Below, piece after piece: positions 35,646 to 42,647 of a stretch of 64,000 nucleotides of DNA (positions are counted from its first letter, which is position 1; each line of letters begins with the position of its first letter). The translations under genes were made by a program, and so were the position numbers. The notes beneath the pieces are model-generated. The model ran no database searches, was not told where the DNA came from, and saw nothing but the letters and a program-made list of their open reading frames with translations. This DNA comes from Mycetocola lacteus (GTDB lineage: Bacteria > Actinomycetota > Actinomycetes > Actinomycetales > Microbacteriaceae), in NCBI RefSeq assembly GCF_003667575.1, contig NZ_RCUY01000001.1, positions 124,001-188,000 on the forward strand, given 5' to 3'.

Positions 35646-36339
35646 TATGGCCGGTACCACGATCGACGATGGCGGCGCGGTGTATCGCGCGCTCGCCGAG
35701 GCGGTGCGCGAGACCGGTGCCACGGTGGCCCCGAGTGACCTCCAGGCGTGGATGGGCACCGAGAAGCATGCGGCGCTGTCGGCGCTGATCATCCTCGGCG
35801 GCGGCACCGCGACCCCGGAACTGATCGACGCCGCCTACAGCCGGTTCGCCACAATCCTGGCCGAGAACTACGCGGCTCGGCCCCCGAAACCGCTGCCGGG
35901 GATTCCCGAGACCCTGACCGCGCTGCGGGCGGCGGGGATTCAAGTCGCGTTGACCACCGGGTTTACCCGCGCGGTGGCGACCGGGATCCTGGACGGGTTG
36001 GGCTGGCGAATCGGCGCACCAACCGCGGACAACACGGTCAGCATCGACGCGCTGGTGTGTGGCGATGAGGTGGCTGCGGGCCGCCCGGCACCCTATCTGA
36101 TCCACCGGGCAATGGAGCGCACCGGCGTCGTGGATGTGGCCCGGGTCCTCACCGCCGGGGACACGGTGGTGGATGTTCAGTCGGGGATCAACGCCGGAGT
36201 CGCCCGTACGGTGGGGGTTCTCACCGGGGAGCTCACCGCGCAAGACTTCGCCGACGCCGGTTTTTCCCGGGACTCTCACCAGCGGGTGAGTATCCTCGCG
36301 TCGGTAACCGAGATTCCCGCCCATATGAACGACAAATGA
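35623..36339 (+). CDS. PhnX-like HAD hydrolase, copy 1 (TIGR03351-like)
   Basis: 238-residue HAD-superfamily hydrolase close to phosphonoacetaldehyde hydrolase. It has the PhnX-type nucleophile motif FDMAGTT (Asp8), the cap-domain lysine in MGTEKHAAL (Lys48, Schiff-base residue in PhnX), the arginine in GRPAPYLI (Arg154) that replaces the usual HAD lysine, and GDTVVDVQSG (Asp180, Asp184) for metal binding. All signature residues of a C-P bond-cleaving enzyme are therefore present. ATG at 35623 follows GGAG and is inside the end of the GntR gene. Expected substrate: the aldehyde formed by the FAD oxidoreductase; not proven. Confidence 0.88.
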   Translation: MIQLAVFDMAGTTIDDGGAVYRALAEAVRETGATVAPSDLQAWMGTEKHAALSALIILGGGTATPELIDAAYSRFATILAENYAARPPKPLPGIPETLTALRAAGIQVALTTGFTRAVATGILDGLGWRIGAPTADNTVSIDALVCGDEVAAGRPAPYLIHRAMERTGVVDVARVLTAGDTVVDVQSGINAGVARTVGVLTGELTAQDFADAGFSRDSHQRVSILASVTEIPAHMNDK

Positions 36340-36451
36340 ATCCCGGCGGGTTGCGCAAAAAGACGAGATGAGCGAGCCTAGAGTCACGGTAAGTGCCACA
36401 ACCTGATCGGGTATCGGCCGCGGCGGATATCCCCCAGTGCTGGGAGACCTC

Positions 36452-37228
36452 ATGATTCAGCTCGCGGTTTTTGACTTCTCGGGTACCACCATTGACGACG
36501 GCCAGGCCGTCTATCGCGCGCTGGAAGACGCCGTGCGCGAGTGCGGGGTGGGCGTGGATCCCCACGATTTGCTGGCCTGGATGAGCGCCGATAAACATAC
36601 GGCCCTGGCCGCGCTGATCGAACTCGGCGGCGGGAGCGTCACCGCCTCGGTGGTTGCCCACGCATACGCTCGTTATCTGACGCTGAGAGACAGTTATTCC
36701 CTCAGCCTCACACCGCGACCGCTCCCCGGGGCCGCGGCCACGCTCCGTACCCTGCGTGCGGCGGGGATCCGGATCGTACTCACCACGGCCCTTGCCCGTC
36801 CGGTAGCCACGGCAATTCTCGCCCGATTGGGCTGGCGAGTGGGCGCTCCCGGGGAGGATAACGCGGTCACCATCGACGCGCTGGTGTGTGGCGAGGAGGT
36901 GTCCCAGCTCTCCCCCGCCCCCTACCTGATTCACCGGGCGATGGAGCGGACCGGAGTTCTTGACGCCGCCCGAGTCCTGAGCGCGGGTGATTCGGTGGCC
37001 GATGTGCAGGCGGGTCTCTATGCCGGGGCCGCCCACGCGGTGGGAATCCTCGGTGGCGAGCATACCGCGGCCGATTTTCGAGAAGCCGGGTTGTGCACGT
37101 CCGCGGATTCCCGGGTGCGGGTTCTCGACGCGATCACCGCGATTCCCGAGCTGTTGGGGCTAAGCGCCGACGCTAGCTGGCCAGCCGCTGCGAACCGGCC
37201 GCGTCGACCAGTGGATACACGTAGGTAA
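36452..37228 (+). CDS. PhnX-like HAD hydrolase, copy 2, diverged
   Basis: 258-residue tandem paralogue of the 35623 gene; the two share the same opening MIQLAVFD and the same upstream bases GAGAC-CATGATTCAGCTC. The nucleophile Asp8 (DFSGTT, Ser for Ala), cap lysine Lys48 (MSADKHTAL, Ser for Gly at position 45) and Asp180/Asp184 are retained, but the GRPAP arginine is lost: the segment reads SQLSPAP with Ser at 154. The TTGF motif-2 region is TTAL. It also has a longer basic, proline-rich tail (last 25 residues) which overlaps the end of the GNAT gene on the other strand by 56 bp. GGGAG lies 5 nt before the ATG. Probably altered substrate use or a regulatory role. Confidence 0.82.
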   Translation: MIQLAVFDFSGTTIDDGQAVYRALEDAVRECGVGVDPHDLLAWMSADKHTALAALIELGGGSVTASVVAHAYARYLTLRDSYSLSLTPRPLPGAAATLRTLRAAGIRIVLTTALARPVATAILARLGWRVGAPGEDNAVTIDALVCGEEVSQLSPAPYLIHRAMERTGVLDAARVLSAGDSVADVQAGLYAGAAHAVGILGGEHTAADFREAGLCTSADSRVRVLDAITAIPELLGLSADASWPAAANRPRRPVDTRR

Positions 37229-37709
37229 ACAGGTCGAGGACCTTCCGCCCGCCAATCCACAGTCCGTCTCGCTCGGGGACGCGGATAAAGCCCAGGTGTT
37301 CGTAGAGGCCGTGGGCCCCGGTCATGCCCGGCCCGGTCTTGAGGAACACCCCGTGCCAGCCCAGGCCACGGGCGTTGTTGATGACGTGTTGCATCAGGGC
37401 GGCAGCGATCCCGCGCCGGCGCGCCTCGGGGGCGACGCCCAACAGGCGCAGATCCAGCTCGTCCGCACGAACATCCTCGTGCAGCGGAGGGACCCCGATC
37501 CGACGCGTGGTGACACTGCCCACCAGGGCACCCGTGGCGTCCTCGGCCACCCACACGTCGTAGTTTTGTGCACGGGTCGAGGCGAACTGCATCGCATCGG
37601 TGGCGTGGCCCTTCTCCCCATAGTCGTGGGTGTAGGCGGCACGGATCAGGGTGTCGATCGCCTCAAACTCGTCCGGGCGAGCCAGCCGGATCAGCACGTC
37701 CCCGCTCAT
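37173..37709 (-). CDS. GNAT-family N-acetyltransferase
   Basis: 178-residue acetyltransferase. The acetyl-CoA-binding motif is LLGVAPEARRRGIAAALMQH (R-x-x-G-x-A), followed by VFLKTGPGMTGAHGLYEHLGF, the usual motif B. Start ATG at 37709 overlaps the stop of the monooxygenase gene as ATGA; a longer reading to 37781 would lie inside that gene and is not used. Substrate unknown; its coupling to a luciferase-like monooxygenase suggests joint action on one small molecule. Confidence 0.9.
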   Translation of the reverse strand: MSGDVLIRLARPDEFEAIDTLIRAAYTHDYGEKGHATDAMQFASTRAQNYDVWVAEDATGALVGSVTTRRIGVPPLHEDVRADELDLRLLGVAPEARRRGIAAALMQHVINNARGLGWHGVFLKTGPGMTGAHGLYEHLGFIRVPERDGLWIGGRKVLDLFTYVYPLVDAAGSQRLAS

Positions 37710-38734
37710 GCGGCACCGCCCGGAGTCCAGCCGAGGGCCGGGCCGATTTCCGTGGCAACCTGCTCCAGAATGTGCTTCCACTCATCCAGGCCAAACTCGA
37801 ACGGCAGCTCGACCAGGTAGTCATCCGCCGCGGCGAATCCCGGATCCTGGGCAATGCTGTCTACAATTTCCGCGGTGGAACCCAGGATGTCCGGGGCGAT
37901 GATCGTGCGCGGTCCGTGGACCTCACGAGTGCGCGGGGTACGCCGCTCCACATAGTCGCGGTAGAGCTCCCGCTGCGCCGGCGTTGCCCCCTCGGTGGGA
38001 ACCACAACCCGGGCCAGCACGGCGTTGGAGGTCTCGGGGGTGGGGTGGGCGGCGCGGTACGCGGCCACCTGCGCCTGCTGCACCAGGCCGAAGTCGCGCA
38101 CGCCGTTTTCGGTGCTGCTGATGTTGCTCATCAGCCAGCCCAGGCCCGCTCGCCCTGCCCACTCGGCCGAGCGCAGCGAACCGCCGCCGTACCAGATACG
38201 GTTCGCGAGTCCCGGGCTGTGTGGTTCCACCCGTTCGGTGTCGAGGTCGCCGCCGATACCGTTGTACTCCTCGATTTCGCGCACCCGTGCGCCGCCGATC
38301 AGGTCGTGCAGACGCTGAACTCGACCGTAGCCAAAGTCCTCGGTGCGCCACCCCGAATCGAACACGATGTCGTTGACCTCATCGGAGAACTTCGGTGCCC
38401 CCACACTGACCCCGGCGAGCACCCGTCCCCCCGAAAGCAGGTCGGCGGTGCCCAGGTCCTCGGCCAGACGGAATGGGTTTTCGTGGCCCACCGGGATCAC
38501 CGCGGTGCCGAGTCCAATCCGGGAGGTGTGCTGGGCGAGCGCGCCAAACAGCACCGCGGGGGAACCCAGCCCGCGCTGCAGGTGCCGTGATCGCAGCCAG
38601 CCGCTATCCAGGCCCAGGGACTCGGCAAAGCGGAACAGCTCGATGGTGTCGGCCAAACCCCGAGCGGGATCGGCCGGATCGATCGGCACGAGGTGCACAA
38701 ACCCCAGCTTTTTGGGGGTGAGGGTCGAGGTCAC
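37706..38734 (-). CDS. Luciferase-like monooxygenase (LLM) family protein
   Basis: 342-residue flavin-dependent monooxygenase-type TIM barrel. Family features: LADTIELFRFAESLGLDSGW near the N-terminus, TSRIGLGTAVIPVGHENPFR (the conserved core strand), LSGGRVLAGVSVG, and WYGGGSLRSAEWAGRAGLGW. No close match to a characterised enzyme. Start is GTG at 38734 with AAAGGAG 6 nt upstream. First gene of a two-gene unit with the GNAT protein. It may be a flavin-dependent oxidase or reductase of a small organic molecule; a link to the phosphonate genes is possible only by proximity. Confidence 0.88.
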   Translation of the reverse strand: MTSTLTPKKLGFVHLVPIDPADPARGLADTIELFRFAESLGLDSGWLRSRHLQRGLGSPAVLFGALAQHTSRIGLGTAVIPVGHENPFRLAEDLGTADLLSGGRVLAGVSVGAPKFSDEVNDIVFDSGWRTEDFGYGRVQRLHDLIGGARVREIEEYNGIGGDLDTERVEPHSPGLANRIWYGGGSLRSAEWAGRAGLGWLMSNISSTENGVRDFGLVQQAQVAAYRAAHPTPETSNAVLARVVVPTEGATPAQRELYRDYVERRTPRTREVHGPRTIIAPDILGSTAEIVDSIAQDPGFAAADDYLVELPFEFGLDEWKHILEQVATEIGPALGWTPGGAA

Positions 38735-38844
38735 GGGGTCTCCTTTTGGTGCGAGTAGTCACACCCTAATCCCCCGGGCTGATCAAACCGAACAGGCTTG
38801 TTATGTACGGTCATCCGAGGTCATCGGACGCCCCGAACGAGTAG

Positions 38845-39357
38845 CTAGCCCGCGGTGCCGGTGCCGCCGTTTTCCAGCGCGGCACTCAGCAGCTTGCGGG
38901 CACGGCCCACCATCTCGGCGGGCACCACCAGGGAGTACGAAGCCGCCACGATCTGCATGACCGAGGTGAAGTCCTTGCGCCGGCGGCGGGCGGAGAAGGT
39001 GAAGAGGGAGAACAGCATGCCAAAGCCGGCGCCGAGGAACACGGCGGCCGCGACGATCCCGAGGTTCAGGGTGGGGTTCATGATGACCAGGATCAGGCCC
39101 AGGAAGATACCCATCCAACCACCGCTCAGCGCGCCGGAGCCGGCGGCGCGACCATAGGTCATCTTGCCGGTGACCCGCTCGACGCTGCGCAGATCCGAAC
39201 CCACGATGGCCACGGCACGCACCGGGAAGTCGCTCTGACCCAGCACCGCGACGGCCTTCTGGGCGTCCTGATAGCTCTCAAAGATCGCCACCGTCTCCCC
39301 ATCGGGAAGCTGGGCGTCAAACGGGTTGCGGCCACGGCCGGTCTGCGGAATACTCAC
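38845..39357 (-). CDS. General-stress-protein-like membrane protein
   Basis: 170 residues. The N-terminal soluble part (TVAIFESYQDAQKAVAVLGQ ... VAIVGSDLRSVERVTG) matches the general stress protein 17M-like domain, followed by two membrane helices at about residues 78-97 and 98-120 and a cytosolic tail. In many actinobacteria this gene lies next to the MgtE/CBS-DUF1003-mrp set, as here. Function not known; possibly a small stress-related membrane sensor. Divergent from the MgtE-like gene with only 140 bp between starts. Confidence 0.8.
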   Translation of the reverse strand: MSIPQTGRGRNPFDAQLPDGETVAIFESYQDAQKAVAVLGQSDFPVRAVAIVGSDLRSVERVTGKMTYGRAAGSGALSGGWMGIFLGLILVIMNPTLNLGIVAAAVFLGAGFGMLFSLFTFSARRRRKDFTSVMQIVAASYSLVVPAEMVGRARKLLSAALENGGTGTAG

Positions 39358-39485
39358 GCTCTCATTCTCGCATTCCCATGCCGGGAAGAGCCGATAATCC
39401 CCTCATTTTCGCCCACAGCGCATCGGGCCGCGGAACGAATGTGCGCAGGGAGCTGCGCCGGGTAGGTTCCATCCAAAACCCCGAC

Positions 39486-39491
39486 TACATT
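39486..39491 (+). promoter_or_regulatory. -10 box TACATT of a probable leaderless transcript
   Basis: TACATT followed by AGAGAG (6 nt) and the GTG at 39498. The AGAGAG touches the start codon and is too close to serve as a ribosome site, which favours leaderless initiation. Confidence 0.5.
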
Positions 39492-39497
39492 AGAGAG

Positions 39498-40811
39498 GTG
39501 AGTACAACACGAGTCTTTGTCGCCCGACTTGCTGGGTGCACCGTATTTGACCCCGCGGGTGACCGCGTGGGCAAGGTGCGTGACGTTCTTGTGGTGTACC
39601 GAAAAAACGACCCGCCCCGCGTGGTGGGACTGGTGGTGGAGATTCCCGGAAAGCGTCGGGTCTTTGTCTCGATCGGCCGAGTCACCTCGATCTCCGCCGG
39701 CCAGGTCATCACGACCGGCCTGATCAACGTGCGCCGCTTCCAGCAGCGCGGCGGCGAGGTGCGCGTGATCGCCGAGATGCTGGGCCGCAAGGTCATCTTC
39801 CACGACGGTTCCGGCGAGGCCACCATCGAGGACGTGGCCATCGAATCCCAGGGGCCCGGCGACTGGTCGGTGAACCAGTACTTTGTGCGCCGCCCCAAGA
39901 CCTCCTCGTCCCCCTTCGCCCGCGGCGTCACCACGTTTGCCAGCTGGCGGGAAATCCGCGAGAAGGATGATGACGGCGAGGCCCAGTCGGCCGAGCGCCT
40001 GATCGCCACCTACACCGATCTCAAGCCCGCCGACCTGGCCAACACGATGCTCGACCTCCCCGGCGAGCGCCTGCTCGAGGTGGCCGGGGAACTCTCCGAC
40101 GACCGCCTGGCGGATGCCCTCGAGGAGATGCCCGAGACCAGCCAGATCCAGATTCTGGCGAGCCTGAGCGATAAGCGTGCCGCCGATGTGCTGGACCACA
40201 TGCAGCCCGATGACGCGGCCGACCTGATCGGTCAGATGTCCGAGGAGCGCGGTGAGCAGCTGCTGGACCTGATGGAACCCGAGGAGGCCGAGGACGTTCG
40301 TCTGCTGCTGACCTTCGCCCCGGATACCGCGGGTGGTTTGATGACCACCGAGCCGATCATCCTCTCCGCCGACTCCACCGTGGCCGAGGCGCTGGCCCTG
40401 GTGCGCAAGGCAGAGTTGGCCCCGGCGCTGGGTGCCGCCGTGTGCATCACCCTGCCCCCGTATGAGCCGCCGACCGGACGCTACCTGGGCCTGGTGCACT
40501 TCCAGAAGATGCTGCGCTATCCCCCGCATGAGCGCCTGGGCACGATCATGGATCAGAGCCTGGAACCGTTGACCACCGATACCTCGGCGGCTCGGGTCGC
40601 GCGCACCCTGGCCAGCTACGACCTGGTGTCCGTTCCCGTGGTGGACGATAATCACCGCCTGGTGGGCATGGTCACGATCGACGACGTGCTCGACTTCCTG
40701 CTGCCGGATGACTGGCGTACCCAGGAATCCGATATCCCCCTGCGCCGAAGTACCTCGCGCTTTCATCACACCGCACGCAACCCCAATGGCACACCTCGGG
40801 AGGGACGATAA
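39498..40811 (+). CDS. MgtE N-domain/PRC-barrel/CBS protein
   Basis: 437-residue cytosolic protein: PRC-barrel-like beta repeats at the N-terminus (residues about 1-150), an MgtE intracellular N domain with repeated helical units LKPADLANTMLDLPGERLLEV and DDAADLIGQMSEERGEQLLD (about 170-275), and a pair of CBS motifs (about 280-415; TTEPIILSADSTVAEALALV, SVPVVDDNHRLVGMVTIDDV). The membrane channel of MgtE is missing, so it is a sensor rather than a transporter, probably of Mg2+ or nucleotide. Start GTG 39498 as above. Its stop overlaps the next ATG (TAATG). Conserved order with DUF1003 and mrp. Confidence 0.88.
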   Translation: MSTTRVFVARLAGCTVFDPAGDRVGKVRDVLVVYRKNDPPRVVGLVVEIPGKRRVFVSIGRVTSISAGQVITTGLINVRRFQQRGGEVRVIAEMLGRKVIFHDGSGEATIEDVAIESQGPGDWSVNQYFVRRPKTSSSPFARGVTTFASWREIREKDDDGEAQSAERLIATYTDLKPADLANTMLDLPGERLLEVAGELSDDRLADALEEMPETSQIQILASLSDKRAADVLDHMQPDDAADLIGQMSEERGEQLLDLMEPEEAEDVRLLLTFAPDTAGGLMTTEPIILSADSTVAEALALVRKAELAPALGAAVCITLPPYEPPTGRYLGLVHFQKMLRYPPHERLGTIMDQSLEPLTTDTSAARVARTLASYDLVSVPVVDDNHRLVGMVTIDDVLDFLLPDDWRTQESDIPLRRSTSRFHHTARNPNGTPREGR

Positions 40812-41347
40812 TGGCGAAGCAGCGACGTACCGATGCGGGCCTGGACGCCCCCAAGGGCCTGCGCGGCGCGGTCCTGGCATCCCGCGATAAAAACAGCAGC
40901 GACCGCTTTGGCCGCTTCACCGAGTGGGTGGCCCGGGCGATGGGAACCCCCGGGTTCCTGGTGGGCCTGACCCTGTTCTGTGTGGCGTGGATCGCCTACA
41001 ACTCCTGGGGCCCGGAAAACATTCGTTTCGACTCGGCGGCGTTCGGTTTCACCGCGCTGACCCTGATCCTCTCCCTCCAGGCCTCCTATGCGGCACCGCT
41101 GATTCTGCTCGCGCAGAACCGTCAGGATGACCGCGACCGCGTGCAGATCGAGCAGGACCGTCAGCGTGCCGAGCGTAACCTCGCCGACACCGAATACCTG
41201 GCCCGCGAGGTGGTCGCGCTGCGCCTGGCGATGAAGGATCTGGCCTCCAAGGACTTCATCCGTCACGAACTGCGTGCGCTGCTGGAGGAGCTGGAGCGCG
41301 ACCGTGAACCCGCGGCCTCCCCCGCGGAGGAGGAGCCGCGACAGTGA
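40811..41347 (+). CDS. DUF1003 membrane protein
   Basis: 178 residues with two membrane helices (about 46-65 and 75-100), preceded by the conserved SSDRFGRFTEWVARAMG and followed by a long charged helix (about 105-165) likely to form a coiled coil, then an acidic proline-rich tail. This is the DUF1003 layout; function unknown. ATG overlaps the MgtE-like stop by one base and the stop overlaps mrp as GTGA, so the three are translated as one unit. Confidence 0.9.
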   Translation: MAKQRRTDAGLDAPKGLRGAVLASRDKNSSDRFGRFTEWVARAMGTPGFLVGLTLFCVAWIAYNSWGPENIRFDSAAFGFTALTLILSLQASYAAPLILLAQNRQDDRDRVQIEQDRQRAERNLADTEYLAREVVALRLAMKDLASKDFIRHELRALLEELERDREPAASPAEEEPRQ

Positions 41348-42537
41348 GCGACATGCCCGCAGACACCGGTTCCCAGAACGGCGGCTCGGCGGCAGAACCG
41401 AGTCGGCATGAGCGGCTCTGGGGCGCGCTCGGCACGGTCCAGGATCCCGAGATTCGTCGTCCGATCACCGAACTCGACATGGTGGAATCCGCCGATGTGG
41501 ATGCCGAGGGTATCGCCCACATCCACATTCTGCTGACCATCGTGGGTTGCCCGGCGGCCAACGCGATCGAGGCGGCCGTGCGTGCGGCCGCGACCTCGCT
41601 GGCCGAGGTCACCGCGGTGGACCTGCACGTCGGTGTGATGACCCCGGTCCAGCGTGAGGCGCTGACCACCCGACTGCGCGGCGATCGTGGCGAACGCGAG
41701 ATGCCGTTTGGCCCGGGCACGCTGACCCGCGTGTTTGCGGTCACCAGCGGGAAGGGCGGCGTGGGCAAGTCCACGATCACCGCAAACCTCGCGGCGGCCT
41801 TTGCCGCGCGCGGGCTGCGGGTGGGCATCGTGGATGCCGACGTGCACGGGTTCTCGATCCCGGGTCTGCTGGGCATTGGCGAGAACGCCGAGGCACCGGT
41901 CAAGCCGACCCGACTGGACAACATGATTCTGCCGCCGGTGGCGCACGGCATCAAGCTGATCTCGATCGGCATGTTCCTGGATGATCCCCGGGCAGCCGTC
42001 GCCTGGCGCGGACCAATGCTGCACCGCACCATCACCCAGTTCCTCACCGATGTCTACTTTGGCGACCTCGACGTGCTGCTGCTGGATCTGCCCCCGGGCA
42101 CCGGCGATATCGCGATCTCGATCGGGCAGTTGCTGCCCAATGCCGAGGTGGTCGTGGTCACGACCCCGCAGCTGGCCGCCGCCGAGGTGGCCGAGCGCTC
42201 GGGCACCCTGGCCGTGCAGACCGGGCAGCGCATCGCCGGCGTGATCGAGAACATGGCCGGGCTCGTGCAGCCCGATGGGACGGTGCTGGATCTGTTTGGC
42301 AGCGGTGGCGGCGATCTGGTGGCCGAGCGGCTCTCGACCGTGGCCCAGCGCCCGGTTCCGGTGCTCGCCTCCGTCCCGCTGAGCGTCGAACTGCGCACCG
42401 GCGGCGATGCCGGCACTCCGGTGGTGCTGTCGGATCCCGAGAACGCGGCAAGCGTCGCGATCCTGAAGGCCGCCGACACCCTACTGACCGGCGGACGCAG
42501 CCTGGCCGGCGTGAAGCTGGGCCTCAGCCCGCGCTAG
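41344..42537 (+). CDS. mrp: Mrp/ApbC-type iron-sulfur carrier ATPase
   Basis: 397-residue P-loop ATPase that binds and delivers Fe-S clusters. An N-terminal DUF59/MIP18-like domain (residues about 20-110) includes the Cys of TIVGCPAAN. The deviant Walker A is SGKGGVGKST, Walker B-like VGIVDADVHG, followed by IGMFLDDPRAAVAWRGPM and LLLDLPPGTGD. The usual CXXC near the C-terminal third is not seen (VIENMAGLV and no Cys pair follow), which is common in actinobacterial Mrp proteins. Third gene of the unit with MgtE-like and DUF1003 genes. Confidence 0.93.
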   Translation: MSDMPADTGSQNGGSAAEPSRHERLWGALGTVQDPEIRRPITELDMVESADVDAEGIAHIHILLTIVGCPAANAIEAAVRAAATSLAEVTAVDLHVGVMTPVQREALTTRLRGDRGEREMPFGPGTLTRVFAVTSGKGGVGKSTITANLAAAFAARGLRVGIVDADVHGFSIPGLLGIGENAEAPVKPTRLDNMILPPVAHGIKLISIGMFLDDPRAAVAWRGPMLHRTITQFLTDVYFGDLDVLLLDLPPGTGDIAISIGQLLPNAEVVVVTTPQLAAAEVAERSGTLAVQTGQRIAGVIENMAGLVQPDGTVLDLFGSGGGDLVAERLSTVAQRPVPVLASVPLSVELRTGGDAGTPVVLSDPENAASVAILKAADTLLTGGRSLAGVKLGLSPR

Positions 42538-42647
42538 GCGCGGCACGTCGCGCCCGTCAATCTGCGCCGGGATCTTCCCTCGCCCGGCCTCGTGCCCGTA
42601 TCGTGGTCTCGTTACGGCTCGGTGTCGTGACGCTCTGGGAGGATCCA

